A DNA stretch of 64,000 bases, from assembly GCA_900542015.1 (NCBI GenBank), contig UQLY01000002.1, positions 1 to 64,000 on the forward strand, written 5' to 3'. The number at the start of each line of letters is the position of its first letter. The first letter of the stretch is position 1. Source of the stretch: an uncultured Lachnospiraceae bacterium (lineage in GTDB: Bacteria > Bacillota > Clostridia > Lachnospirales > Lachnospiraceae). Of this stretch, positions 8,546 through 18,080 are shown piece by piece. The notes under the pieces were generated by a model. It made no database searches, was not told the DNA's origin, and was given only the letters and a program-made list of their open reading frames with translations. The position numbers and the translations under genes were made by a program.

Positions 8546-9325
8546 TTATCCAACCATCGGATTCGCCGCATCTTTTCCGCATTCCTTTGCGAATACATAG
8601 ATGCGTTCGCTTTGATCCGTAACCGCGCCGTGGGTATCCGCATCCAGCGCCTTTTCAAAGATCATGCCGGCTTTCTCAATCAAAGCCCTGATCTCCTTTA
8701 ACGTGTATCCCCTCTGGATATGCACCTCTTCGATTTTTTCAAACAGTCCCGATCCCTGCACCGGTTTAAAAACCGTCAGGTCATATTCGTTCAGCGCGCT
8801 TATTTCATCATAACTGTTTTCCCAGATAAAACTGCCTTCATCGCGGTTTTCCGCAATCACCGTATCTCCGATGACTTCGCGGTATTTGTAATCCGTATTA
8901 AAATCAAACAAAAACAGACCGCCCGGGTCCAGATAATTGTTGACCAGGCGAAAGACCGTCAGAAGCTCTTCCGGCTCCGTCACATAATTGACGCAATCAC
9001 AGATACTGACCGCCGCCGCCACGGTTCCGTACAATTCAAAAGCTCTCATATCCTGGCACAGATACAAAATATCCAGCCCGGAAAGCTCTTTTTTGTGCAT
9101 GGCAATATCCAGCATATCATAGGAATTGTCCACGCCGATCATGTCATAGCCCCTTTTTGCCAGATACTCCGTCAGCGTCCCGGTCCCGCACCCAAGATCC
9201 AGCACCAGCCCGCCTTCCGCGCCGTGCTCCCTCAGGCTTCGATCCACAAATGCGCCCCATTCTTCATAAGGAGTGTCATCCATGAAAAGGTCATATACAG
9301 ATGCAAATCCGCTGTAGCTTTCCAT
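8546..9325 (-). CDS. Class I SAM-dependent methyltransferase
   Basis: 259 aa from ATG 9325, six bases after GGAGG. The SAM-binding motif I is LDLGCGTGTLTEYL, followed by an acidic residue at the end of strand 2 (IGVDNSYDML) and a motif IV-like FDFNTDYKY. The N-terminal SYSGFASVYDLFMDD is typical of small-molecule or UbiE-like methyltransferases of unknown substrate in Clostridia. It sits 13 bp after the DUF368 gene and is likely co-transcribed with it and hslO. Confidence 0.85.
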   Translation of the reverse strand: MESYSGFASVYDLFMDDTPYEEWGAFVDRSLREHGAEGGLVLDLGCGTGTLTEYLAKRGYDMIGVDNSYDMLDIAMHKKELSGLDILYLCQDMRAFELYGTVAAAVSICDCVNYVTEPEELLTVFRLVNNYLDPGGLFLFDFNTDYKYREVIGDTVIAENRDEGSFIWENSYDEISALNEYDLTVFKPVQGSGLFEKIEEVHIQRGYTLKEIRALIEKAGMIFEKALDADTHGAVTDQSERIYVFAKECGKDAANPMVG

Positions 9326-9338
9326 GTCCTTCCTCCGT

Positions 9339-10208
9339 CTATTCCTCGCCGAGCTTTCTCGCGCCGATAAATCCCAGCACAAAGGTAACCGCGCTGGTCA
9401 GAACCGTTACAACGCCTACCTCGCCAAACTCGCTCATCAGTACAATGGCAAAAGGCGACGCGATAATCAGCCCGATAATCGCCCAATACGCCATCAGCGG
9501 CCATTTTGCAAAAACAATTTCAATCAGCTTGGCAATTACCACAATGCCGATCACAATGCCGATCCCCATGGGAATCAGCACGCCGCAGCACTGTAAGAGC
9601 ACCGGCACGTCAAAAGCCGCCAACGCGCGGATAAAGGTGCTGATCGTCTCAATGACCGGCTGATAATATCCCATCAGCATCAACACCATGGAACCGCTGA
9701 CGCCGGGAATAACCATGGTTGCCGAGGCAATAACGCCCACGCCGAATAATTTCACCACATTTAAAGCGCTAAAAGAAAGGTCCGCGCTGCTGCCCTCTCC
9801 TTCTCCGAACGCCGCCATACCCACTACCAGCGCAAAAAACAGCACCGCCGACACAATATGCTGCAGACGGATCGTATTGCCCTTTACCTTTTTTGCAATC
9901 GCCGGAAGTCCGCCCACAATCAGCCCGATAAACAGCAGATTGGTCTGCGCCGGAAAATGTGCAAACGCCGCTTCGATCACAAAACTCAAGCCCACCAGCG
10001 CCAGAACCACTCCGACGCCGATAGGGATCAAAAACCGGATGCTTTTCTTAAATTCCTTAAAAATATGGGTCACACAATGAATCAGTTTGTCGTAAATCCC
10101 CATGGAAACCGCCATCGTACCGCCGCTGACGCCTGGAATGATATTCGCCACTCCGATCACGACGCCCTTTAACATGCTTTTCAACCATTCTTTCACTCTT
10201 TTTTCCAC
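9339..10208 (-). CDS. DUF368 family polyprenyl-phosphate transporter (PopT-like)
   Basis: 289 aa polytopic membrane protein. The family hallmark GVANIIPGVSGGTMA is near the N-terminus, and its internal repeat MVIPGVSGSMVLMLMGYY appears in the second half. DUF368 proteins have been implicated in returning undecaprenyl phosphate across the membrane (PopT), serving wall and polysaccharide synthesis. The GTG at 10208 gives the longest frame, but a GTG at 10196 has a better placed GGTGG and may be the true start. Neighbours are an aminotransferase (5 bp upstream) and a methyltransferase (13 bp downstream). Confidence 0.85.
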   Translation of the reverse strand: MEKRVKEWLKSMLKGVVIGVANIIPGVSGGTMAVSMGIYDKLIHCVTHIFKEFKKSIRFLIPIGVGVVLALVGLSFVIEAAFAHFPAQTNLLFIGLIVGGLPAIAKKVKGNTIRLQHIVSAVLFFALVVGMAAFGEGEGSSADLSFSALNVVKLFGVGVIASATMVIPGVSGSMVLMLMGYYQPVIETISTFIRALAAFDVPVLLQCCGVLIPMGIGIVIGIVVIAKLIEIVFAKWPLMAYWAIIGLIIASPFAIVLMSEFGEVGVVTVLTSAVTFVLGFIGARKLGEE

Positions 10209-10212
10209 CTTT

Positions 10213-11271
10213 TCATTCTTTGATATAGTTTTTCAAAAATGTCAGTAAAGTATCCATTTCATCGTCTGTTCCGACGGTAATTCTCAAATAGTTCCGGATA
10301 CGCGCTCCATTGAAATGACGCACATAAATATGTTCCTTTCGCAAAGCCTCAAAAAGCTCCTCTGCGTCATAATCCGGATGGGTTACAAAAATAAAATTGC
10401 TCTTGGAATCCTGAAACATAAAGCCCAGCTTTTGCAGTTCCTTTTTTACCCGCTCTCTGGTCGCTATGATCTTTCCCGTAATTTCTTTAAAATACGCGTC
10501 GTCCCTGATCGCCTCCACGCCTGCCGCCAGCGCCGGACGGTTCATGGTATAAGAATTAAAAGAAAACTTCACATCATTTAAATACCTGATCAGCTTTTCG
10601 TTTCCCATGGCGTAGCCGATCCGCATCCCCGCAAGCGCGCGGGACTTGGAAAAGGTCTGCACCACCAGCAGATTGTCATACTTATGAATAAGCGGCAGCG
10701 CGCTCTTTCCGCCAAAATCAATATATGCCTCATCCGCCACCACAATGACATCGGGATTCGCCGCCGCGATTTCCCCGATAAATTCCGGCTCTACCAGGAC
10801 GCCCGTGGGCGCATTGGGATTGGGGAAAATAATGCCCCCGTTTTTCCTGCCGATATAATCCTCTTTCCTGATATGAAAGTCGTCGTCCAAAGGCACGGTT
10901 TCATAAGGAATACGCAAAAGCTCCGCCCATACGTCATAAAAGGAATACGTAATATCCGGAAATAAAACCGGTTCCTTCCCGTTAAAGAAAGTCATAAAAA
11001 TCATTGCAAGCACATCGTCCGAGCCGACTCCCACAAACACTTCGCCCGTTTTTAACCCATAATAATCCGCCAGCGCCTCCACCAGCGACGAAGCCGCAGG
11101 ATCAGGATACAGTCTCAGACTGTCAGCGTCAATCTGCGCCAATGCCCTCCCGACGCCCGGCGCCGGAGGATAGGGGCACTCATTGGTATTCAGCTTAATC
11201 ATATTTGGTTTATTCGGCTGCTCTCCCGGTGTATAGGGCACAACCTTCCGCACTTTGTCTTCCCAGCTCAT
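10213..11271 (-). CDS. hisC: Histidinol-phosphate aminotransferase family protein
   Basis: PLP-dependent class I/II aminotransferase. 352 aa from ATG 11271, with AGGAG nine bases upstream. HisC-like features are KLNTNECPYPP at the start, VGSDDVLAM, the NPNAPTG motif, and the PLP lysine in TFSKSRALAGMRIGY. No other histidine-biosynthesis gene is visible, so the substrate could be histidinol phosphate or an aromatic amino acid. It lies between a GT-C-like membrane protein (20 bp upstream) and the DUF368 gene. Confidence 0.85.
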   Translation of the reverse strand: MSWEDKVRKVVPYTPGEQPNKPNMIKLNTNECPYPPAPGVGRALAQIDADSLRLYPDPAASSLVEALADYYGLKTGEVFVGVGSDDVLAMIFMTFFNGKEPVLFPDITYSFYDVWAELLRIPYETVPLDDDFHIRKEDYIGRKNGGIIFPNPNAPTGVLVEPEFIGEIAAANPDVIVVADEAYIDFGGKSALPLIHKYDNLLVVQTFSKSRALAGMRIGYAMGNEKLIRYLNDVKFSFNSYTMNRPALAAGVEAIRDDAYFKEITGKIIATRERVKKELQKLGFMFQDSKSNFIFVTHPDYDAEELFEALRKEHIYVRHFNGARIRNYLRITVGTDDEMDTLLTFLKNYIKE

Positions 11272-11291
11272 TTTTTCATTCTCCTGTATTT

Positions 11292-13079
11292 TTATTCCGT
11301 TTCGTCTTCCCGATTGTTTTCCCGAAGCCGCAGAATGCACAAAGAATCCGTTTCTTCCATACATTCTACATCATAACGCCCGGCAATCCAAATACCAAAC
11401 TCATTTTTAACAAAAAATTTATGCCTGTCGTCTACGGTATTCTTCGCCAGAAAAATGACGGTCGGCTGTTTTTCGGGATATAAAGTAAAATAATCTACCC
11501 ACTGTGCATTAAACGCCGGCGTGCTGATCGTAGTGGGAATCACGATCTTCCCGTTGGCATACAGATTGCACAAGCCTTCGGTTCCCATAAACAGCACCCG
11601 GTCCTCTTCCGTTGTATGGGACTGTATCGTCTCATAGTCATCGGTATACCTGCTCCAGTCCTTTTCCGGGACATAAACGCCGGCAAGAGATCCTTCTTCC
11701 ACCCGGCGCAGCGTATCCGAAATATCTCCGGGCACATATTCCGTGTTCCTCATATAATAACCCTTGCACATGATCAGGCTGAGCAGAAACAAAACCGCTC
11801 CTGCTTTGGCAAGAAGCTCCATTCCCCGCCCGCACTTTTGCGCGGTGGCAAAGGTCAGCCCCACAAAAACCAGATTGCCGATTACCAGATAAGAGCTACT
11901 GGAAACCGGTCCCACATTGGAAGCAAGCAGGATTCCTAGAAAAGCCGCCAGCGACAGCCACAACGCCCATATGCTCTGCCGGCGCGCCATGTCCTGTCCG
12001 CCTTCCGATTCCGCGGGCAGCGTTTTCCACAAAGCAAACGCCATCGCAAACTGAACAATATATCTAACCTGCAGGCGGAAAGGTCCCCATAGGACAAACA
12101 ATCCGACAAAGGTAATGAACAGGGATACCAGTATTTCAAAAACCAGGCATAACAATACGCCAAAAGAGAGCTTTCCGTATTTTCCGGTCAGCCCCGCCCG
12201 TTTATAAATCCAGCCTGCCGCCCATGCACAAAGCGCCGAAGGCACAAGCAAAATCAACGCCTGCACAAGCGCCCCGCCCCATTGGGACGCGTACAATCCA
12301 AGCTTTGTCGCCCAATCATACTGATGGGAACCGTCCATAAAAATATGGGGAACCGCCTCCAGAAGCTCTCCCGGTGTCATATAGCTGAAAATAACAAGGA
12401 AGAAAACAACCGCCGCCGCAAAACAGCCGCCCGTCAGACTCAGAATATCCTTCCATTTCCGACCGCTTTCCGAGAACAACAATAACAGCACAACCGCAGG
12501 ATATACAAGGAGCATACCCGGATAGGCAAGCACGTCAAGCGCCAGCATCAGCCCTGATGCAAACAGCCGTCCCGTGCGCTTTGCGCCTGTTTCCCGGCGC
12601 GCCCGAAAGAGAAAGATTAAAAACAGCGTAAAAAACCAAAGCTGCTGCATGGAAAAATCCATATTGATCATCCACTTCGGCAGGAAATTATAATAGATCA
12701 GCGCACAAACCGCCGCAAGCCGCTTATCCTCCGCACCCTGCCGTCCCTTCAGGAAGCCATACACCGCCAGGGAAACCGCCAGATGCAGAAACGTCGTCAC
12801 AATTCTTGTATACAATACGACGCCGTCCATGGAGCCAATGATCATATCATAAATCTTTAAAAACAGATAGGGAAGCAGGAATGAGGTCTGATGCACCTCC
12901 CACATATCCGCAAAAAGCCTATCCCCCTGCAAAACCCGGTAGGGAATCGCAAGGGCATAGGCTTCATCAATATCGAATCCGGTCAAAATCTTGGTAATAC
13001 TTGCAGCCGCAGAAAGCAGAATCAGTATGCCGATGGTTATTTTTTGTGCATTTGCCGCTTTCAGACCTGTTCCTTTCAT
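11292..13079 (-). CDS. Polytopic membrane protein, GT-C glycosyltransferase-like
   Basis: 595 aa with about a dozen hydrophobic segments and a soluble C-terminal tail. An acidic motif, GFDIDEAYA, sits in the first extracytoplasmic loop. That is the position of the catalytic Asp/Glu in GT-C enzymes (GT39/GT83-like), which use polyprenyl-phosphate sugars. The start at ATG 13079 is preferred because GGAAGG precedes it and because the next upstream ATG is almost at the predicted transcription start. A promoter lies just upstream. Substrate unknown. Confidence 0.65.
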   Translation of the reverse strand: MKGTGLKAANAQKITIGILILLSAAASITKILTGFDIDEAYALAIPYRVLQGDRLFADMWEVHQTSFLLPYLFLKIYDMIIGSMDGVVLYTRIVTTFLHLAVSLAVYGFLKGRQGAEDKRLAAVCALIYYNFLPKWMINMDFSMQQLWFFTLFLIFLFRARRETGAKRTGRLFASGLMLALDVLAYPGMLLVYPAVVLLLLFSESGRKWKDILSLTGGCFAAAVVFFLVIFSYMTPGELLEAVPHIFMDGSHQYDWATKLGLYASQWGGALVQALILLVPSALCAWAAGWIYKRAGLTGKYGKLSFGVLLCLVFEILVSLFITFVGLFVLWGPFRLQVRYIVQFAMAFALWKTLPAESEGGQDMARRQSIWALWLSLAAFLGILLASNVGPVSSSSYLVIGNLVFVGLTFATAQKCGRGMELLAKAGAVLFLLSLIMCKGYYMRNTEYVPGDISDTLRRVEEGSLAGVYVPEKDWSRYTDDYETIQSHTTEEDRVLFMGTEGLCNLYANGKIVIPTTISTPAFNAQWVDYFTLYPEKQPTVIFLAKNTVDDRHKFFVKNEFGIWIAGRYDVECMEETDSLCILRLRENNREDETE

Positions 13080-13112
13080 TGCAATACTACCTTCCAAATT
13101 TTTCATGGGAGT

Positions 13113-13141
13113 ATTATAACACGTGACAGAGGCTTATTCAA
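13113..13141 (-). promoter_or_regulatory. Promoter of the GT-C-like gene
   Basis: TTGAAT (13136-13141), 17-base spacer, perfect TATAAT (13113-13118) on the minus strand. The -35 element overlaps the last codons of the upstream lipoprotein gene. Predicted transcripts start about 25 bases before the ATG at 13079. Confidence 0.75.
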
Positions 13142-13880
13142 TTATTTCATTTTCCACACGGGTCTTTGAACGAATAACAAATCCGTTTTCGTTATTTTCC
13201 GGTGCAATGCAAAATATGACCGTGCCGCCATTGCTCTCTCCCATAAAATCAGCGGTATATTTTACAATCGTGTTCGCACCATCTTCCTGATCCGGCGTAC
13301 ATTCCGAAAATGCATATTGATAATCCGGCATATCCGAAACGCCGATATAGTAATAACCGTCCCGATAATAAAAAGAATTCTGCCCTTCTTCCATATCCTC
13401 AAAAGCCGGTTTCAAATCCGGTAAGTCAACGCCAAAAGCAAGCTTCACACGTTCCTGCGCTTCCTGCAGGCTTACTTTTACAACCGTTTCATCAAATCCC
13501 AAATCCTCGCGATATACCTGTTCGGTCGCTGCATTTTCCGAGGACGCGCCGGTATAAGAAGCAAACAGGAAATCCCGCCAGAAATTTTCATCCGCTGCCT
13601 GTATGGAGTCAAAATCATTCACTTCCATGCACATCTGCGCTAAAAATGCTTTTCCTTCGTCAGTAAGTGTCACGGATGTTTCCGCCTGTGGCTGTGACGC
13701 CGGACCGTTTGGGGCAGTTGATTCACTTTGTACAGTCGGCTCGTTTGGGACAGTCGGTTCACTTGGGACAATCGGTTCCTCCTGTGCTGTCGGTTCGTTT
13801 CCGCAACCTGATAATGCTATTATGATTACAAGTCCGGCTAATAAAAAACATCTTTTTTTACCAAATATTTTCTTTAACAT
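13134..13880 (-). CDS. Predicted lipoprotein with proline-rich repeat linker
   Basis: 248 aa. It has a lipoprotein signal peptide (KK..., hydrophobic core, lipobox ALSGC), so it should be anchored outside the membrane. A low-complexity linker (about 30-65) is built from EPTVPN-like hexapeptides. The remaining globular domain (about 70-248) is acidic and not recognised; its phrase YYRDGYYYIGVSDMPDY suggests a small beta-rich domain. GAGGAGAG precedes the ATG. It is divergent from the LytTR regulator gene. Confidence 0.7.
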   Translation of the reverse strand: MLKKIFGKKRCFLLAGLVIIIALSGCGNEPTAQEEPIVPSEPTVPNEPTVQSESTAPNGPASQPQAETSVTLTDEGKAFLAQMCMEVNDFDSIQAADENFWRDFLFASYTGASSENAATEQVYREDLGFDETVVKVSLQEAQERVKLAFGVDLPDLKPAFEDMEEGQNSFYYRDGYYYIGVSDMPDYQYAFSECTPDQEDGANTIVKYTADFMGESNGGTVIFCIAPENNENGFVIRSKTRVENEIIE

Positions 13881-14112
13881 ATTCTCTCCTCGCTTTCCGC
13901 GTTTTCCGCTTTTCCGCGCTGCGGCGCAACGCCTGTTCCCATTATCCTTTTATTTGGAGGAATTACAACAGGTTTTGTATAAAACGACATAATCTGTTCT
14001 TTTTTGGGCACGGCTCTTTCAAAATAAGCAAAAAATGTCTTTTCATGCAGATTCTTTGCGCCTTCCCGTTTTTTTGAGGTATACTATAAGAAATATGTGT
14101 GAGGTAAATCGT

Positions 14113-14820
14113 ATGCGGATAGCAATCTGTGATGATGATATTCTGGTAACGGAACAGCTTAAACGCTATATCAGGACTTTTTTTGAAGCAAAAAATATAA
14201 AGTGCCCTGAGATCGCCAGCTTTCCCAGCGGGGAAGCTCTGCTTGCCGATAAGGAAGATAAGGACATCCTTTTTCTCGATATTGAAATGCCCGGTATCAA
14301 CGGTCTTTATGTAGGAAAAGAGCTCAAAAGGGCAAACGAACGAAGCATTATTTTTATTGTTACCTCTTACCCCGAATACTTGGACGAAGCAATGCGTTTC
14401 CATGTATTCCGTTATCTTTCAAAGCCTTTGGACAAACAGCGTTTTTTCCGCAATCTGAAAGATGCCGTTGACTTGTATCACACCATAACGGTTAAAGTCC
14501 CCGTTGAAACCAGACAGGGCGTCCACACGCTTCTCGCTTCCTCCATTATCATGATCGAAGCCCGGGGCAGGCATGTGACAGTGCATACCACCCTGCAGGA
14601 TTTTGAATCCGTCCATACTATGCAGTATTGGCTGGACTTATTACCAAAGAGCTGTTTTTTTCAGACACACCGCAGTTTTATCGTTAATTTTGAACATATA
14701 TCCGACTTTGACCGCTCCCTTGTACATTTAGCGGATAACCAATTTCAGGCATACCTGACAAAAAGAAAATACAGCGCTTTTAAAAACGCTTATCTTCTCT
14801 TTTTGGAAAGCATGAGATAA
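14113..14820 (+). CDS. LytTR-family response regulator
   Basis: 235 aa from ATG 14113, with GAGGT eight bases upstream. The receiver domain (1-120) shows the acidic pocket ICDDD, the phospho-acceptor D56 in FLDIEMPG and the conserved Lys in YLSKPLD. The C-terminal LytTR DNA-binding domain (about 135-235) contains IIMIEARGRHVTVHT and FFQTHRSFIVNFEHI. Such regulators pair with GHKL sensor kinases of AgrC type, and one follows 39 bp downstream. Targets may include neighbouring surface or secretion genes, but this is inference. Confidence 0.93.
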   Translation: MRIAICDDDILVTEQLKRYIRTFFEAKNIKCPEIASFPSGEALLADKEDKDILFLDIEMPGINGLYVGKELKRANERSIIFIVTSYPEYLDEAMRFHVFRYLSKPLDKQRFFRNLKDAVDLYHTITVKVPVETRQGVHTLLASSIIMIEARGRHVTVHTTLQDFESVHTMQYWLDLLPKSCFFQTHRSFIVNFEHISDFDRSLVHLADNQFQAYLTKRKYSAFKNAYLLFLESMR

Positions 14821-14859
14821 ATGACGCGTTTGGCTGATGAAACCTATAAGGAGCTTGAC

Positions 14860-16170
14860 ATGGGAAAAATCATTTGCTGTTTTTTCAGTTTTCTTACGGA
14901 AGCTGTGATACTTTGGCAGTATACTTCCGGTCTCTTTGCCGCTAAGCATTCTGCAAAAAAGAATTTCATGATATTATGCGGACTTTACTCCGTTTTATTT
15001 GCGGTGTCATTTTTTAACTCAAAGTTACTGAATATTGTTTTCTATTTTGTCTTTAACTTTGTTTTTCTTTTTACCCAATACTGTCTGAATGCCTATTCTG
15101 CGTTTTTTCATTCTTCCCTGCTTGCATCCGTCATGATACTTTGCGAAGTAATGACCTACTATATAATCAGATATTTTTCACCGCATTTTTTTGAAAAAGG
15201 AGAAAATTTTCATTTTCTTGCCATCTTCGCCATATTTTCAAAGTTATTGTTTTTTACGGTTATTTATATCCTGTTACATTTCCTGAAAGGGCTGCAAAAA
15301 CGCGGCGAACAGCAGGATAAATCGGCTTTTTTACTGGCATTGATCCCTATAACCTCTATCTTTGTTATGATTACCTTTACAAGAATCAGCGATTCCTGCG
15401 ACCTGTCCCCAAGCCTGAACTGGATGCTGACGCTAAGCGCTGTTTTTTTGCTGGCAATCAATCTCCTTATATTTGGAATCGAACAGTATAACAGAAAAAA
15501 GAGTCTGGAATTTACAGAGATGCAGTTATTGCTCCAAAGGGAATCTGATTCTGCACAATATTATGAAATGCTGCTTTCCCAACAGGAAAATCAAAGTATC
15601 CTGATACACGATATTAAAAAGCACCTGCAGTCCATAAGTACGCTTAATGATAGCATGGAACACGACAAAATCAGGGAATATATTCATGGGCTGATGCAAT
15701 CTTCCGATTTAAAGGAAGTATCCAGACTATGTGACCACGAAATGTTAAATGCAATCCTTGCAAGATACGGGCGTCAGTGTTTCGACAGGCAGATTGCTTT
15801 TCATACCGATATAAGAAGCGGAAGCATCGATTTTATTGCCGATGCGGATATTACTTCCCTGTTCTGCAACCTGTTTGACAATGCAATAGAAGCCGCCGGG
15901 TGCATTCCCGATTCTTTTATAGAGATCAGCGTCTGCAAACGTGAAAAAACTCCTTTTGCCGTAATAACCATGATAAATTCCAGCAGGAAAAATCCCTTTG
16001 ATAAGCAAAACGGCAAACTTGTCACCACTAAGTCCGACAAGTGTAAACATGGTTTTGGTATCAAAAGTATCCGCAAAGTAGTTGCGAAATATCATGGCGA
16101 TATGCAGATGTATTATAATCAGGAATCTCTTACTTTCCACACTGTCATTACGTTGAAATCTGCATCCTGA
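14860..16170 (+). CDS. GHKL-domain sensor histidine kinase
   Basis: 436 aa from ATG 14860 behind AAGGAG. The N-terminal half has about six transmembrane segments without an extracellular domain, as in AgrC-type peptide receptors. The cytoplasmic part has H250 in ILIHDIKKHL and a GHKL ATPase with N-box LFCNLFDNAIEAA and a G-box near KHGFGIKSIRKV. It forms a two-component pair with the LytTR regulator just upstream. No small pheromone-precursor or AgrB-like gene is visible nearby, so the signal is unknown. Confidence 0.92.
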   Translation: MGKIICCFFSFLTEAVILWQYTSGLFAAKHSAKKNFMILCGLYSVLFAVSFFNSKLLNIVFYFVFNFVFLFTQYCLNAYSAFFHSSLLASVMILCEVMTYYIIRYFSPHFFEKGENFHFLAIFAIFSKLLFFTVIYILLHFLKGLQKRGEQQDKSAFLLALIPITSIFVMITFTRISDSCDLSPSLNWMLTLSAVFLLAINLLIFGIEQYNRKKSLEFTEMQLLLQRESDSAQYYEMLLSQQENQSILIHDIKKHLQSISTLNDSMEHDKIREYIHGLMQSSDLKEVSRLCDHEMLNAILARYGRQCFDRQIAFHTDIRSGSIDFIADADITSLFCNLFDNAIEAAGCIPDSFIEISVCKREKTPFAVITMINSSRKNPFDKQNGKLVTTKSDKCKHGFGIKSIRKVVAKYHGDMQMYYNQESLTFHTVITLKSAS

Positions 16171-16201
16171 GTTTGTAAGCTTTGCATCCTTTTATGTGCG
16201 T

Positions 16202-16593
16202 CTAACATATATCAAATTTTCTGCATACTATATACATTTCAATATTCCATTGATCCTGCGTAACGGTTTTATCCTCATACAGATACTCGTCTTTTTCATC
16301 ATGAATACCATTATCATTTAAATCATCCCAGCTAAAGCTAATGCTACTTATTTCCTGACCCATGCAATCAAATCTACAATAAGTGTATAAGTCGTCTTTA
16401 AATGTACCATCCGATTGTTGATAAAAGTAGCGTTTTTCTAATTGCTCATACTGCATCTCATTCCCCGCTTTTTTTCTCCGGCAACGGAAATTGTTACCGC
16501 AACCTCCTCATAACTATCTCCATTTATATCTTCTATCTCAAGCTCCGTTATCAGACAGTTACCCGGAGATGATACATCAAACTGATATAACAG
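16202..16593 (-). pseudogene. Frameshifted remnant with FG-GAP-like motifs
   Basis: Two overlapping minus-strand frames read as parts of one protein. The upstream part (16593 down to about 16446) encodes ITELEIEDINGDSYEEVAV. The downstream part (16456-16202) encodes SWDDLNDNGIHDEKDEY. Both have the calcium-loop look of FG-GAP or dockerin-like repeats. No start codon with a ribosome binding site precedes the first part, which begins straight after a TAA. The reading frame changes near 16450. It is the last member of the toxin/immunity graveyard and probably a dead immunity or effector gene. Confidence 0.5.
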
Positions 16594-16616
16594 TTATGTC
16601 ACGCGATAGCCCAAAC

Positions 16617-16862
16617 TTACACTTGGTCACTTTTGTTTATTCCAAAGAATATAATATTTTCATTTAAGTATTCAATCAATTTTTCTTCCATAGATCGATG
16701 ATCCTCACATGGCATATATCTTACAAGGTTACTTATTATTTCTGAATATTCAAACTCTGCATATACATCTTCTATAACATCAAATATCCTAAATTTGTCG
16801 TTTAAATACGCATCATATATGATTGCAAACATCCATTTATTTTTGATTAAATTGGATCTATA
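16617..16862 (-). pseudogene. DUF2247-type immunity gene, 3' part (interrupted by IS)
   Basis: This encodes the C-terminal part of a DUF2247-like protein: KWMFAIIYDAY, then VIEDVYAEFEYSEIISNLVR, then YMP. The IS3-family element at 16863-18128 separates it from its 5' part (18129-18388). Joining the two at the duplicated CTATA gives a continuous frame of about 165 codons. DUF2247 proteins occur as immunity proteins in polymorphic-toxin loci. An in-frame ATG at 16832 exists but lacks a good ribosome binding site, so this part is likely not expressed usefully. Confidence 0.75.
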
Positions 16863-16929
16863 CTATAAAAGTGGACACGATAAGTAACTATATATTACAA
16901 TTAAGTAGACACAAAAGGAGGTATCTACC

Positions 16930-17223
16930 ATGTCCACAAGTAAAACCGGAAACCGCTATGACGAAGATTTTAAACGCTCCCTCGTCAACCTGTATCAATC
17001 CAGTGCCAAATCCCAGGCTGCACTCTGTAAAGAATACGGTGTGTCTGCCAATGCTCTTGCCCGCTGGATCAAGCAATACTCTACTGTTGAGACTGAAGAT
17101 GGTAATGTTCTTACTGCTAAACAGGTCAAAGAACTCCAAAAACGCAATGCCCAGCTCGAAGAGGAACTTATCATATTAAAAAAAGCGATTGCCATCTTCA
17201 CGCCACACTCAAACAACGATTAG
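16930..17223 (+). CDS. IS3-family transposase OrfA (HTH)
   Basis: 97 aa with an N-terminal helix-turn-helix (about 8-50: YDEDFKRSLVNLYQ, then ALCKEYGVSANALARWIKQY) that binds the IS ends. A leucine-zipper-like segment follows (about 65-88: VKELQKRNAQLEEELIILKK). AAAGGAGG lies upstream. The A7 run at 17178-17184, in the ILKKAI codons, is a classical site for -1 slippage into OrfB. Confidence 0.92.
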   Translation: MSTSKTGNRYDEDFKRSLVNLYQSSAKSQAALCKEYGVSANALARWIKQYSTVETEDGNVLTAKQVKELQKRNAQLEEELIILKKAIAIFTPHSNND

Positions 17224-18080
17224 AGGCTGTTCACAAGCTTCGCTTTCAACATGACATTAAGCTTCTCTGTAAGGTCTTAGATGTCAACAGAAGCACTTAT
17301 TACAAACATTACAATTCAGAACCAGCCACACGCACCAGTCAAAACCAGGAAATTGCAAAAAAGATTTTGCAAATCTATGCTGACTATAACAAACGTCTGG
17401 GAGCTTACAAAATCACTTATGTTCTCCAACGTGATTATGGCATTCACATCAGTGTCGGACGAGTGTACCGATTGATGAAGACCCTTCAGTTGCCACGAAT
17501 GTCAACTGAAAAGCCACACCATAACTATAAATATAAGGATAACGGCGATTGTACCAATCATCTTCACCAGGAATTTAATCAAAAATCTCCAAATCTGGTT
17601 TGGGTCAGTGATTTTACATACATCAGGGCAGCCGGTAAATGGTACTATCTCTGTATTGTAATGGATTTATTCTCCCGCAAGGTCATTTCATGGAACATTT
17701 CAGGAAAACCTGATGTCAATCTCATAATGACCGCATTTAAAAAAGCTTATGATAGACGAAACCAGCCAACAGGTCTTATGTTCCACTCTGACCGGGGATC
17801 TCAATATACTGCTTTTGCATTCAGGCATTTATTAGATACTCTTAATGTGGTGCAGTCATTTTCAAAGAAAGGGTATCCCTTCGATAATGCCTGCTGCGAA
17901 TGTTTCTTCAAATATCTAAAAAAAGAGGAAACCAACAGGAAAACCTATCACTCTTTACAAGAGTTACAGTTATCTGTTTTTGAATATATTGAGGGATTCT
18001 ACAACTCCAAGAGACCACATGGTTCTCTCGGAATGCTAACACCTAACGAAAAGGAAGAACTCTTCTGGAATCAGAATTAG
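17175..18080 (+). CDS. IS3-family transposase OrfB (DDE integrase), made by -1 frameshift
   Basis: This frame opens before the OrfA stop and is entered by slippage on the A7 at 17178-17184. A lone TTG at 17367 has no convincing start context. An HTH_21-like region (about KHYNSEP to RVYRLMKTLQL) precedes the rve integrase core. The catalytic acids are D in WVSDFTYI, D in FHSDRGSQY and E in NACCECFFKYLKKEE. The C-terminal YNSKRPHGSLGMLTP is typical of IS150-type enzymes. No disruption is seen. Confidence 0.9.
   Translation: MKKSDCHLHATLKQRLEAVHKLRFQHDIKLLCKVLDVNRSTYYKHYNSEPATRTSQNQEIAKKILQIYADYNKRLGAYKITYVLQRDYGIHISVGRVYRLMKTLQLPRMSTEKPHHNYKYKDNGDCTNHLHQEFNQKSPNLVWVSDFTYIRAAGKWYYLCIVMDLFSRKVISWNISGKPDVNLIMTAFKKAYDRRNQPTGLMFHSDRGSQYTAFAFRHLLDTLNVVQSFSKKGYPFDNACCECFFKYLKKEETNRKTYHSLQELQLSVFEYIEGFYNSKRPHGSLGMLTPNEKEELFWNQN

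Noticed and set aside
10213..11271. A histidine biosynthesis operon
   Set aside because: Only the HisC-type aminotransferase is present; neighbours are unrelated membrane and methyltransferase genes.
3316..16170. Riboswitches before nadE, hisC, glnA or dapL
   Set aside because: The intergenic gaps are mostly under 100 bases and show none of the conserved cores I can recognise for lysine, T-box or NAD-type riboswitches.
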